64,000 nt of DNA from Cavia porcellus (GCF_034190915.1 NW_026947484.1:83027982-83091981), one strand, 5' to 3'. Counted from the first letter of the stretch, positions 24,060-35,088 are shown. Translations and numbers: made by a program. Notes: a model not told the origin generated them from the letters alone.

Positions 24060-24733
24060 AGGAATGTTGCGGAGTGGAGTAAGGAATCCTAAGCAAGAGG
24101 AGATATGCCCTGCTGACCCAAGAATGAACTGGGCTGAAAGAAACCAACTGGGAATGCAATCCTGGTGCTATAACAGGAACAGAAAAGCCTCAGTGTGGAA
24201 GCTGGTGCCCACGCCATTGGAAGCCGCAATTTGGGTTTCCCGCTGCTGCTGCTGTGTCTACGTCGGCTTGGCAGGGAGAGAGACACACGAAAGCTCTGAG
24301 AATGGGAATCAGTGAATGGAGTTGAAAGCAGGACGGGCAGGGAGCTGTGCATTGACCTGCGGTGAGTGAGAGAAACTGGGTCTCTTCCACAGTCTAGGAG
24401 ACTCCAACAGAGGACATTCTGGGACTGGGCAGACTTGCGGGAACAGGGTGCTGTGGGACTTCAGTCACGTATCTCCCTCTCAAGTGGGATTAGTGAGCAG
24501 TGCCTAGCCTACGTGACGCTGCTGGCTGAGACCCAGTAGGCTAGCACAACCCAGATCCCATCACCTGAAGGTGACCTGGAGGGGTGGGCCCCACATAGGC
24601 TGCCTGGTCTGCAACTTCCTGGTGTGCTATGGTGGGTGGGAACACTTAGCTGGCACAATTCAATCAGACTGTGGCCGACAGGGAAGGAAGCTGGGCCTCC
24701 TATATACGCTTGCATATATAAGGAACAAAGAAT
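24060..24733 (+). promoter_or_regulatory. Half-L1 5' leader / candidate internal promoter
   Basis: The leader is far richer in G+C and CpG than the flanks; for example CpGs occur at 'cccacgccattgg', 'aagccgcaat', 'tacgtcggctt' and 'cctacgtgacgctg'. L1-type elements carry an internal Pol II promoter in this position. A short CTG run lies at 24,242-24,251. Open frames within it are short. No tandem monomers are visible. Promoter function is inferred from position and composition only. Confidence 0.55.
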
Positions 24734-25750
24734 ATGGGAAGAGGCAGCAACAAGAAAGGCTCCTCGGCCCCCAATCCTGAGAAAGAGGCAATAGCAGACA
24801 CAGCACCAATAGATATAAAGCACTATCTCCAGAGCCTCATAGACAACTTCAGGAATGAAGTTATTAATGACCTGAAGCTAGACATAAGCAGAATAGTTAG
24901 AGAAATGCTAAGCACCGCCCAAGAAAAAACAGATGGTGGAATGGAAAAACAGAAAAAGAGGGGAGAATTGTTTGATGGAGAAAATAGAGAAAGCATAGAA
25001 TATGTGAAGCAGGTTCAAAGAGATTACCAGGAAACTAAAAACTCTATCGAAAACTGGCACAACAGCTTGAAAGAAACTAAGGACAGATTATCTGACCTGG
25101 AGGGCAGATTTGTAATATGGGAGCATGTAATGAAAAACTTCTTAAAAATAACAATGAAACAAACAGCAATAATACAAAGACTAGAAGATGACAAGAGGAT
25201 CTATAACTTAAGAATTAAGAACATAAAAGAAGAAGTAGGGACACAAACAAATAAACTACAAAAGCTACTCACAGAAATAATCCAGGAGAATTTTCCTAAT
25301 TTAGCAAAAGGTAAAGATACTCAGTTGTATGAAGCATACAGGACCCCAGCCACCTACAACCCAAACAAAGCAACACCCAGGCATATAATAGTTAAAATTC
25401 CAGAAATCCAATACAAGAACAGAATATTAAAAGCTGTCAGAGACAAGAAACAGATCACTTACAAGGGAACACCCATCAGAATTACAGCAGACTTCTCAGC
25501 ACAAACCATCAAATCACGAAGAGCGTGGGGGGAAATAATTCAAGCTTTGAAAGATAATAATCTCCAGCCAAGATTGATATATCCTGCACAACTATCCCCG
25601 GAAATTGATGGAAAAACAAGGTGCTTCCAGGATAAAGAGGAACTAGAGGAATATGCAACCACCAATTCAACTCTACAGAGAATACTGCAGGATATTCTAA
25701 AAAAGAAAAATACGAAGAATCCAGAAATAGTGGCAGAGAGGCCACAATGA
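24734..25750 (+). CDS. Half-L1 ORF1 protein (L1 ORF1p-like RNA-binding chaperone)
   Basis: L1 ORF1p is a trimeric nucleic-acid chaperone that binds its own RNA in cytoplasmic particles. This 338-residue frame is complete and close to the usual L1 ORF1p length. Residues 1-25 are a polar, basic N-terminus; about 30-150 form a heptad-rich coiled coil ('TKDRLSDLEGR' near 115-125). About 155-247 form the RRM: 'NLRIKNI' at 158-164, 'EAYRTP' at 200-205, 'PRHIIVKIPEI' at 215-225. About 248-325 form the C-terminal domain: 'RITADFSAQT' at 249-258, 'SRRAW' at 261-265, 'QPRLIYPAQLS' at 278-288. The arginines needed for RNA binding in this motif class are present. The ATG has A at -3 and G at +4, a strong context, and lies at the start of homology. 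No frame for ORF2 follows. It is very likely translatable; whether it is expressed cannot be seen. Confidence 0.9.
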   Translation: MGRGSNKKGSSAPNPEKEAIADTAPIDIKHYLQSLIDNFRNEVINDLKLDISRIVREMLSTAQEKTDGGMEKQKKRGELFDGENRESIEYVKQVQRDYQETKNSIENWHNSLKETKDRLSDLEGRFVIWEHVMKNFLKITMKQTAIIQRLEDDKRIYNLRIKNIKEEVGTQTNKLQKLLTEIIQENFPNLAKGKDTQLYEAYRTPATYNPNKATPRHIIVKIPEIQYKNRILKAVRDKKQITYKGTPIRITADFSAQTIKSRRAWGEIIQALKDNNLQPRLIYPAQLSPEIDGKTRCFQDKEELEEYATTNSTLQRILQDILKKKNTKNPEIVAERPQ

Positions 25751-27126
25751 ATGGAGCAGAAAACAAAATGAAGAAGACAAACTGACAACTAATGACAGAA
25801 AAAGAGCTCAACAGAAATGAGGCAGAGAAGATTGGATGATAGGAACAGCTATTTTGGAGAAAATGATGTCTTAATAGGTAATACTGATTTAGTATCATCT
25901 TGTTTTGAAGTCCCATCAAGCTTTTGTTCTTCTGTCTCCATTGGTCTAAACAGGTTGTATCTTATTGGATTTTATTATATATGATAGTATAAGCAAAAAC
26001 TTTTATAGACAAGGAGATTATACAGAAACCATTGTTCATTTTCTGTTAGTTGATTCTAAATACCCTGTAATACTTTCATTCTCTTAAATGGTTTTACATT
26101 GTTTTGATATATTTGATGCTACAGTATATGAAGTTATACTCAAAGAGTTCAAGGAAAGAGACAATATGGTAACTACTTTTATGTCAGGATTATCTTGTGG
26201 TGAAACACTATTTTGCTTAAATGGTTATGTTTTGATCTGCGCTGTTTTGCTGTTATGCCTTCTTTTATCTGAATCTCCATTTTATTATTTACTTTTTATT
26301 TTTATCCTTTTAATTAAGGGGAAAATAAATTTAAAAATAGCAGGATATATTATAGTAACCCACTTTGACTTTCCATTATCTTGATTTAAAGCACTGTATT
26401 GCTCTCACCATCCTATTTTGACTGATGTTCCTCTATTCTGTTTTGCTTGATAGTACCATGTTTGAAAGTTTAGGCAACAGCTGTGAAGATAGTGGGATTC
26501 ATTATGACGCCCATTCTGGTTGACTATTATCTCCTTTTGAAGACCTGTAATGTCTCCAATGTTTTGGTTTTGTTGGTTTTGTTCTTTACTGTTTTGTTCA
26601 ATTTTATTATAACTGATGATATAGGCAATTCTATTAGAGATAGCGGAAGGCATTATGGTGACCATTGCTGATCACCTTGTATTATGCTTTTACATTATCT
26701 GTTATGTCCACCCTTTTGATTTGACTGACTCTGTTCTGTTATGTCACATTTGGTTCTACTCTCTTCCAAAAAAGTAATAAGAACTGTGGGAGCAACAAAA
26801 CCCAAAATGTGCAATTGTCATTGTACAAAAGAGAGGAAAAGAAAGTGCTCTAAACGATATAACTGCATGTATATTTAAGTGCATAAGATTGATAATGATA
26901 TTACTGAGTTTTGTTGGATCATTGAACAGAACTGTTTGCAGTCTCACTGTTGGAATGTCCACTTTATAAGCTTTAATTTTGTAACTTGAACAATTATTTC
27001 TAAGATGACAATATGTAATCCATTAACTAGTGATTTCCTACTGTTTATTTTTTTCTGTAAATCTGTATAACTTGTACTCTTTCTCTGCTTTTTTTTCTTT
27101 TTCTCCTTAAATTAAAAAAAAAAAAA
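25751..27126 (+). other. Half-L1 3' UTR with ~150-bp repeat array
   Basis: The repeat unit is marked by 'tttgaag..ctgta(a)t..cttcca' followed by a 'gttctgttttg'-like T/G-rich part. I place anchors at about 25,906, 26,056, 26,200, 26,386, 26,538 and 26,681, so spacing is near 145-150 bp with one of about 186. Units are strongly diverged from one another, so the array predates this insertion. The last ~350 bp aligns with the 3' UTR of the nearby L1, and the end is an A run after a T/C-rich stretch. The 98-codon open frame at 26,088-26,384 crosses three units and is probably chance. Confidence 0.75.
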
Positions 27127-28231
27127 CAGAGAAGGACTCCTCTACTGGAGGACATATTATTGGCTCCATTAACCGTTACACGATGATTTTACTCTAGGTA
27201 TACAGAACTCCTTATACAGATACACAGGCCAAGAAATGAGATATGCTACACAATTAAAGAGAGTTAATACAGTTTCTGTATGTTAATGGGGAAGGGGAAG
27301 AGTATGCCTGGAGCCTAAAGATTTTCTGGGCTGTCTCTTTGTGAAATCAAGTCCAATGTTTATTTACTGGTGAGCACAGTAACCACAGCTTGTCAAGGGC
27401 ATGTTAAGTAGGAGCTTAGAATTCTAGGGGATAGAAGCAATTTGTACCCCCAAAAGTGCTGTCTAAGAGTGAAGATCTCCTGTGGGTAGTAGAAGGAGAG
27501 TTAAAAATGAAGTTTATTAAAGTAGACACCTTAGTTCCTCTTATTATATATCCATTCTGCTAAGTTTTATTTTATTTTGTTGCAGAAATTGTGATACCCC
27601 CATCTCACAAATATTTGAGAGTTTTGAGCTCATTTAAAATGTGAGGCATGGCAAGGCACAGAACACAGCAGGTGACTCAGTGTCCTGTCCAGATTTGCTC
27701 AAGCTGTACTTTCTGTTGACTTCCAACTATTAACATCTACTGAAGATTTTCTCTGATGAATGGAGGCAAGTTTGCTGGGTTCCAGATGTCCAGCAAGCTA
27801 GGAGCCCTGGAAGACTACAAGTGTCTGGAAGTATTCCTCAACCATGGAAGAGCTGGTGAGAGTCGATATGCTCATACCCTCACTTCCCTACCTGTGAGCT
27901 CCCATCTTACACTCTTATGCTCTCCTGCAAGCTCCACTTCATTTCCCAACCATGGGAAACATGCTTGAAAATCATGCCCTTGATGGGCTGCTTCCCCCTT
28001 AAGGTTTCTGGAGATTCTCTTTTAAATAGGCCTCTTGAAATTGAATCTTTGTTTCATCGTATGTTTCTAGGTGACTCTAAATCCATGCAATACATGAAAT
28101 GCATAGCAAAATTCTTTCTCAATATTTTGTAAATTGTTTACATCATCATTTGTCTAAGATAGGTGGCTGTTAATTGTGTTTAGAAATGTGATAAAGCTCC
28201 ATACGCAGAGGGCTATCTAACTGCTTAGATC
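27127..28231. other. Unique DNA, no gene seen
   Basis: Two overlapping short open frames at 27,756-28,132 have no domain. Confidence 0.4.
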
Positions 28232-28440
28232 AGAGGTTAGCATACTTTTTTTTTTTTGAAAATAGCCAGATTGTAAGTATTTATGATTGTGGGCCACAAT
28301 TCGGGGCCACAGATTAATATCTGTGTTTTCCAATTTTACTTACTTATTTTATAATGCTTTAGAAGAACATTTCTTGCCTTTCATGGAATATAAAACAGAA
28401 TACTGGTTTGGTTTGGGCCACAGGCCACAGTTTGCTAGAT
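28232..28440 (+). mobile_element. hAT-Charlie-type nonautonomous DNA transposon
   Basis: It starts 'gaggttagcatactttt', passes 'gattgtgggccacaattc' and ends 'gggccacaggccacagtttgc'. These are the two near-complementary ends of a common mammalian Charlie-type MER element. It holds no gene. Two further copies of this family lie at about 40,255 and 44,076. Confidence 0.6.
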
Positions 28441-29785
28441 AAAAACAAGTCAAAGTAAGGAGAATCTAGTTTCACAACATGACCTTGACTCTAATGTGAG
28501 AAGTTGCATTTCAAACAAGTTCTCATTCTATGCTATGGATTTATACTTATGCAGATAGCCAAGAGTCTTGGCTGTGGGACAGGAGAGCTTTCACTTTTTA
28601 ATGATCTGAGTTTGAGTAAGACAAAAATATATGGACTAAATTTTCCTTCCAAACCACATGAAGGGAGAATGTGCTTGACACAGCTTTTTCTTGGGGGGAG
28701 AGGAGCTATTATTTTAACAAAAACATTTATAAAATAGATCTGGAGACTCAACAAACCAAAAAAGTGATTGACTTTGCCCTTAGGAGTCATTCTGCACCTT
28801 AAACTTACACCCCAAGTATGTTGACATTTCAAAGTACAATTTCAGCTTTTATAACCTTCACAATGTGTTCACAGCACTAAATATATAGAGGGAAGAAGGT
28901 CCAAATGGGGTGATTTATTTGAGAAATTCCCAGATTGGAGGAAGGTGTCTCTTGAAATGATGGCCTGAGGGAGAGAGTACATTATGATCTATTTAGTAAA
29001 TTATGTTGAGGGAAACTTCAGAAGGTTTTATAAATTGGGGATTGGGGAGGGAATAGAAAGAGAAAAATATTTTTCTTGGATGAAATGTATGAGCCAAGAA
29101 ATAGATAGTTTGGGAAGGAATTTTTTTCTTTTGTTCCTTTAACCCTGACAGATTTAAAGCTTTCAGAAAACTGAGGAAGAAAATAATTTCACCTGGTATT
29201 CTTACTGTTTCTCCATAGTACATTGCATACTAATACTGTATATTTTCCTGTTTCTATTCCTTGCTCACAAACCAAAATAATAGTAATTTCCAAACTCTGT
29301 TGCTAGACAGACAAACAGAGTTTGAAGTCACATCCAGTCCTTTCCATGTTTAGCACTCTCAGTTCTCATGGGAGCTAGTGATAGTTGTCCAGAGCCTAAG
29401 TGAAGAGATTGTGTTTCTGCTTAAGAGTCCTACTCCTATGCAGAGGCAGTTATGGATTCAGTGTACTTTATGGACAAGACAGTCAGTTTCTTAGATTTTT
29501 AACCATTTTTCTGTGAATCCATCCATAGTATGTCCATATTCCAGAAGCATATGGTATAATACGGTATTATATTCCAGAAGAATATGACAACCACAATTAT
29601 TAGACAATGTAGATATCACCAATGGGTCTGATAGACCTTCTTTTAGCTCTCATCTCAGTTACTAATGAGTGGCAAAGGGAAGCGTGCTGGAGTTTTGGCC
29701 ACTGCCTGATTTTCTGATGGAGAAAATATGATTAGATAACAAGACAAAACAAAAATAAACAAATAAAAAAACAAAAACAGAAGAA
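28441..29785. other. Unique DNA, no gene seen
   Basis: A small local duplication ('tattccagaagcatatg' / 'tattccagaagaatatg') is seen at 29,538-29,588. Open frames at 28,504-28,832 on both strands show no domain. Confidence 0.4.
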
Positions 29786-29856
29786 GGGTCAGCGATATAG
29801 CTCAGTAGCACAGTTCTTGCCTGGCAAACATGAGGTCTCAGTTGAAAAAAAAAAAG
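29786..29856 (+). mobile_element. ID-type SINE, truncated before its unique 3' part
   Basis: 'gggtcagcgatatagctcag' and 'cttgcctggcaaacatgagg' keep the A box. The B box is lost ('tctcagttg'), followed by an A tail. 'agaagaag' occurs on both sides and may be the target duplication. Confidence 0.78.
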
Positions 29857-31880
29857 AATAGGAATAGAAGAAGAAAGAATACTGATTTCACATCATGGAA
29901 TATGCTACCTGTGAGCAATTGAAGGTTATTTATGTCTGTCTTTGGAAAGGAGATTTCATGGTTTTTAAACGGTCTTTTATTTTTTGACATAATAGCTTTG
30001 TTACATCATGGTGCATATAAGTGAATCAAGAATTTGGGACTTTATGGAGAATGTAATAATTTCTACAGATCACCAAGGAGAGCTGTTTAATGATAATACA
30101 GCTCCTATCCTTAAGTGTCATAATTTGTCAATAACTTTACAGAGAATGTCTCTGTGTTCAGCCTTGGATAAAGCTCTCTAAATGGAAACAAATTATTTTC
30201 CTGGTAGAGTTTCTGACATTCCTGGGCAGAAACAATTTCATGTTTCTGAGCCTTTACAAATGCTGTTCCTTTTGCCTGTCTCTTTCCAGCTGCCTATTTG
30301 AGAAATACTCAATTATTCTTTTAGATTGGACCTACCTATTGGTTTCTCTTTGAAGTTTTCTGCAATTTCCCCAGAAATGAGTCTCCTCAGTGCTGTGAAA
30401 CTCTGGTTACATGGCATAAGTTATCAGCTTATTTTCTTATCAGTTTTTTCTGAACCAGAGGTGGTTTATAGGCAGGAATATTGTATGCACTCCCCTGCCA
30501 GTCCAGAGCCTAATGTAGTATAAACCAACAGCTTAGAGTCTAAATACAACCTGGACACATGTTTGGTTTTGCCTGAGCTTATGGGCCTATGTAGCACTTT
30601 AAATTATTTTGAACCAATTGCCAACTCAAAACAAAAAATCCTAATCTATGATATCTCTTAGAAAATTGAAAGATATAGTAAGCCTGATTTTACTGGAGAT
30701 GAGAACTGACTATTTCACATAAAATGGAGCAACTGCTTCTCAGCTTGCCACGATTCCCAAAGTCCTCTAATCAACTTCATGTGTATCACTTTACCCATAC
30801 CTGGCTGGTCTCTGCAGATATTGAAGTTCCACTCCTGTTTCGTAGGACCTCCAGCACTCACTTCCTTCCCACAGTCATCCAGGTCCCTACTTCCTCATCC
30901 ATTAAATAATCTTTTTATTTTTTTGAGATCCAAATTTAGTGGTCCATAAAAAAGTTTGATGTGTACATGAGAATCAATTGTGACACTCTTTCAGTATTAG
31001 AATATGAAGATAGACATAATTTATAAACATCCCACATAGTCACCATCTTCATTCTAAGAATTGCTAGATTTGATCTTTTACATTGTTTTCCCTAATTTTA
31101 TAATTAGGCATATAGTTCATCTCCTCTATTACATTTTAAGCACCTACAGGGCTTATCTATCTTTTATGTAGCTAGGTTCATAGACAGGAAACCCTGAGTT
31201 GGCAAGACAGATTTTTGTGGTTTCATGAATACAGCAGATTTAACCTTTATCAAAACACTGTTATCCTTGTGTTCAATTCAAAAGGATCAACTGAATCTTG
31301 GATTCAACTCCAGTGTACTGCAGTAGTCTGCCAAGAAAGTCTAGTTTTCAAAGGGAATAGTTAAAGCTTTATAAGAATCTTACTCAAAGAAAAATATTCT
31401 GTGAAAGTTTCTTCATATTATTGACATTTGACAGCATTTGACATCTGCCCCTGCATCTTTATTGAAATATCTGTCTATACTGATAAAGAAAAACAAATCA
31501 GATACTGAATGTCATTGATGGGAAAGGACTCACTGGATATTTTATATGTAGTCTTGTCAATGCTGTTCATAAGACCTTGAGGAGAAGCAGATAAGTAAAA
31601 CTTACTAGATAATATACTTTAAATCATGTGATTATTGAAGCTTTTTAATGAATTGTGCCTTGTTTCTATTATACTCTAATTATGACTACTGTAAAAGAAA
31701 ATGAAGTCTTTTCTAATTACCACGAGAGGGAGATATACAAATAGCAGGTTAGGTACTTGGCTTGCTTCTGTTTGGTACTTAAGCTTGATGAGTTCCACAT
31801 TCTAGACTCCTCCGAGAAAAGGGAGTAAGAGGGAAATTTTATGCTTTGTATTATCCCCTTATTATAGATACCAACTGTCT
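29857..31880. other. AT-rich unique DNA, no gene seen
   Basis: Several short open frames (30,326-30,909) have no recognisable domain. Confidence 0.4.
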
Positions 31881-32136
31881 TTTCTGCTCTGTAATTACTT
31901 CATTCTCTCTAATGGATTCTACATTCATAACCTGTTTATAAGCATATTAGCATGAATGGGCCTACAGTGGTATCTTAATTCATAGATTTAATTTGTTTCA
32001 TGATTCTGGAGAAGATGGATGTGTTTGTGTTTGACACCTGATGGGAAGTTTGCAAATGGAAGTAAAATTTTGCTGAATACTTCTGCATACTAACTGAATA
32101 GTTTGTGAACAGAAGTGTTCATAAACTCAGGTGTTA
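31881..32136. repeat. Direct duplication, copy 1
   Basis: This 256-bp block recurs at 32,497-32,753. Hand alignment gives about 31 differences, that is roughly 88% identity, with one small gap. The two copies flank an MaLR-like LTR. Homology may begin slightly further left ('agata' at 31,866 and 32,486). Confidence 0.9.
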
Positions 32137-32496
32137 TGGTTGGTACACTGTGTCAATTTGAGAAGTTTAGAAGTTTGACTGAGAGCCTTAGTAGGGAGCC
32201 AGAATCCTTACTTTGTAAATATTCTCATCATGTGAAAGAGAAGAGCACAGAGATTTTGTGAGTGCTACACCCACCCTGGAGGTGTACCTGTACAATATAA
32301 GAGAGGAAAAGAAGCTTGTTCCCTCCATTTGCTCTGGCTGCTGCCTTGAAGTATTGCCCTAGTGCCATGCCACCCTTCCTGGAAACCAGCTGATTATGAC
32401 TGAAACCTCCACAAACTGTGAGCTAAATAAATCTTTCTTTGCTTCATTTTGGGTGTTGGATGTTTTGTCCCAGCAACTAGGGAAAAGATATCATTT
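32137..32496 (+). mobile_element. MaLR-like solo LTR between duplicated blocks
   Basis: The left end reads 'ggttggtacactgtgtcaat'. The right part has 'gactgaaacctccacaaactg', then 'gagctaaataaatctttctt' and 'gttttgtcccagcaactagg', the usual 3' end of rodent/MLT1-type MaLR LTRs with its AATAAA signal at about 32,426. No coding content. I did not find a clear 5-bp target duplication. Confidence 0.6.
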
Positions 32497-32753
32497 TTTC
32501 TGCTCTGTAATTACTTCATTCTCTCTAATGGATTGTACATTCATAACCTGTTTGTAAGCACATTAGCATATATGGGTCTAGAGTGGCACCTCAATTCATG
32601 AACTTAATTTATTTCATGATTCTGGGGAAGATGGCTGTATTGTGTTTGACATCTGATGGGCAGTTTGTGAATGGAAGTAAATTTTTGCTGAACACTTCCA
32701 TATACTAACTGAATTGTTTGTGAACAGAAGCCATTCATATACTCAGGTATTAC
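32497..32753. repeat. Direct duplication, copy 2
   Basis: Second copy of the block at 31,881-32,136, offset by 616 bp. The sequence after it does not resemble the LTR that follows copy 1. Confidence 0.9.
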
Positions 32754-33960
32754 TATACTTTACTTTATCAGCAAATCTGTTATAAGAAAAATCTGCTTCT
32801 GGTCAACAGATTCAGTTTGTCTACATGCATTTACTATATACTTTACACTATAAACTAGAAAGAGGGTAGATGAAAGGAACAAGAAAAATTTTTCACTGTC
32901 TAGTGTAGGGGTGTTAACACTACATACAACACGCATAGGTTTAGTAACATTGGAACACTGTACGTCGTTAAAGGAGAGGGAATAGTGTGACTGCTGCTCT
33001 CTGGAAATTTTGGAGAAGGCGATATTTAAAGTGAACCATGAAGAATGAGTGAGAGTTTCACAGGTAAACATAAACAGACAAGCTTTCTGGTAATATTGTA
33101 AGGAGAAATAGAGGAACTCCACAGTCTTCAGCCTGCTTGGAAGAATGTAAGTCATCGGCATGAGGATGCATAGATGGAATGAGGTAAACTGATGACAGAG
33201 GAGACCTGAAAAGTAAGTTGACATTTTGGATACACATGGATATCCAATTATAGCTTCTTTGTTTTGAGCCTTCTACTCAGGGTCTAAAAAACAAAACACA
33301 AAACAAAACTTCCCCACCTCTTTTTCAGCAGATAGGCTTCATCAGGTGTTCTTTCATGAGTTTGGAAAGCAGAAGTGAGATGGAGCCTGTCCTCCTGCTA
33401 ATTTTAACTATGCCTGCTGGCAACCCTGATGGCAAACACTGCATTTCTTTTCTTTTTTTTTTTTTTTTTAATCTTTGAGCATTTGTGGATATGAGAAGCT
33501 CTTGTGTTTTCTTGATCCTGAGATTAAAACAACAGCAATATATTTTGAAGTCCAAAGTTTTGCAGTCTCCTAACTCCCTGTGTTCTTGTTTGTAGCCAAG
33601 TTTGCAATACCATTGGTGAGAAAATTCTAAAGAATTGGTTTGGAAACTCTACCTGGAGACCTGACCTAGAATTGACTTCTTCAGCCCTTGTAAGTTGTTA
33701 AGCACCTAGTGCCTTGATTAGAACTTTTTTTCTGTTTCAAATAGATAGTATGGGTATTTCCTGATACTCTGTGCAATGTTATTGTGAAGACAAGGGAAAG
33801 CCAATGAAGGACTTTTAGTAGTTGAAAGACATGCTTGTGTTTCAAGAAGTGTATTGACAGAATAGAATGTAGATTAAATGCAAACAAAATGGGACATGGG
33901 GTTATTAGATGTTTGTACATTATGAAAGTGATCAAGGGGATTGGGTGTGATGTCAACAAA
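32754..33960 (+). mobile_element. Possible old L2-like repeat remnants
   Basis: Pieces such as 'tggcaaacactgcatt' do not help, but 33,000-33,210 and 33,775-33,850 ('gggaaagccaatgaagga', 'gttgaaagacatgcttg') follow the order of a common long ancient mammalian repeat. A T run at 33,453-33,471 interrupts. A 154-codon frame on the minus strand (32,760-33,224) covers this region and is most likely chance. Confidence 0.3.
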
Positions 33961-34489
33961 GGGGTTAACCCCTAGGAAGGACCAGCTTCACAAATTTGAC
34001 ATAGGCGGCCATGTCTTTATAGGAGGCCCATGCTTGGGGTTTAATATTTCATTATCATTGTCTTGAAACTCTTAGTAATATTTTTCTTTTGCTTTGAGGC
34101 TTGTAAGTGAAGACCAATAAGACAATGGCGTGTACCCTGGGAAACTCAAAGCCTGAGCTCAGAATGTGTGTCCTTGCATCTCTGGGAGGGTCTTTGGCCT
34201 CCTGGCCTTTTAGCCTTACCTACACTTTGGTTCCCTTTCTGTGCACAAGAGGGGTGATCTGGTACATGTGATGTCATGTTAGTGGGGTGAACCTCTTGGA
34301 CCCTTATTCAGGTATTGAGTACATCCTGGCACGGATAGCACAACCCTCTGGGAGCTAATCTAACAGTGGGTGAATTAGTTGTATATGGAGTCATGGGACA
34401 GGGCAACTGGGAAACTGAGGGTCTACACACACCCAGAAAGTACCACTGTGCCTAAGGGAGCACAATGTTAAATAACAAATGAAAAATAC

Positions 34490-34490
<1 letters not shown>
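33961..34490. other. Unique DNA, no gene seen
   Basis: Nothing recognisable. Confidence 0.4.
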
Positions 34491-34542
<52 letters not shown>

Positions 34543-34544
34543 TG
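34491..34544. repeat. (TG)n microsatellite
   Basis: About 26 TG units with one interruption, directly at the end of the B1/ID composite SINE. Confidence 0.97.
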
Positions 34545-34738
34545 ATGTTTGGGGTTGAATCAAGGACCTTTGCAATGATCTATATTCCAACCCTTTTTGT
34601 TTTCATTTACTTATTTTTTTAATTTTGAGAGAGCCTTGCTAATTCACTAATTTACCCAGATGAGGCTTGATTTTGGAAATCTGCTTCCAGCCTCCCAGAG
34701 TGCTGGGTTTAGAGGTGTATACCACCACACCCACTTTA
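34545..34738 (-). mobile_element. B1/ID composite SINE (B4-like), minus strand
   Basis: On the plus strand an ID-like complement ('ggggttgaatcaaggacctt', 'ctatattccaaccc') is followed, after a T-rich joint, by a B1-like complement ('ccagcctcccagagtgctgg', 'gtataccaccacaccc'). The tRNA-like plus 7SL-like fusion resembles rodent B4. Old and diverged. Confidence 0.7.
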
Positions 34739-35048
34739 TATGTTGCCTATTTTAATAACACTTTCCATCTGCTTCTTGAATAAGGTACTCATATTTTCAT
34801 TTTGTGCTGGGCCCCACACATTATGTAACTGACCCTCTCTGCAGATAGAGGGCCCAAACAAAATCAGGACCTTAGCACTGGAGAAAATATCCTTTTTTTC
34901 TAAAAGTCTCATAGCTTAGTATGCTAAAAGAACAGGTAGTCCCTCTCCAGATTTGAGTTATACTGTAATATGATCTATTCTATTACCAGAAATTATATAA
35001 AAGTAGAAAACAAAAAAGCTTTCTATTTTATTTAAAGGCTGTCTTTCT
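34739..35048. other. Unique DNA, no gene seen
   Basis: Nothing recognisable. Confidence 0.4.
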
Positions 35049-35088
35049 GGTGGTGGTGGTGGTGGTGGGGTGTGTGTGTGTGTGTGTA
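35049..35088. repeat. (GGT)n(GT)n compound microsatellite
   Basis: About eight GGT units followed by nine GT units. Confidence 0.95.

Larger units (their letters stand above)
24060..27126 (+). mobile_element. Half-L1 (HAL1-type) non-LTR retrotransposon, intact ORF1, no ORF2
   Basis: The order is a ~670-bp leader with retained CpGs, one intact 338-codon ORF1, then directly a ~1.36-kb 3' UTR and an A run (27,114-27,126). No endonuclease or reverse transcriptase remnant lies at the ORF1/UTR junction (25,750-25,900). The 3' UTR has two parts: about six diverged units of ~150 bp (25,890-26,760), then ~350 bp shared with the 3' end of the L1 at 14.5-20 kb. HAL1 elements are a known class of ORF2-less L1 derivatives in mammals, and are thought to depend on L1 reverse transcriptase in trans. 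Intact ORF1 and CpGs suggest a fairly recent insertion. The 5' end is uncertain by about 100 bp, and I found no convincing target duplication next to 'cagagaaggactcc' at the right end. The alternative is a single L1 copy with an internal deletion. Confidence 0.82.

Noticed and set aside
25509..25919. 136-codon open frame antisense to the half-L1 ORF1
   Set aside because: It is a shadow of the coding strand; its hydrophobic look comes from the complement of lysine/glutamate-rich codons.
26088..26384. 98-codon hydrophobic open frame in the half-L1 3' UTR
   Set aside because: It crosses three diverged units of the repeat array and has no counterpart in the other units, so a second protein is unlikely.
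24060..27126. Target duplication for the half-L1
   Set aside because: The best left-hand candidate ('agagaag' near 23,938) matches the right flank 'agagaagg' over too few bases to be trusted.
31881..32753. Direct repeats as a provirus with two LTRs
   Set aside because: The blocks lack LTR features (no poly(A) signal, no primer-binding site), and only 360 bp of LTR-like sequence lies between them.
32760..33224. 154-codon open frame, minus strand
   Set aside because: No domain, and the region resembles old repeat sequence read on the opposite strand.
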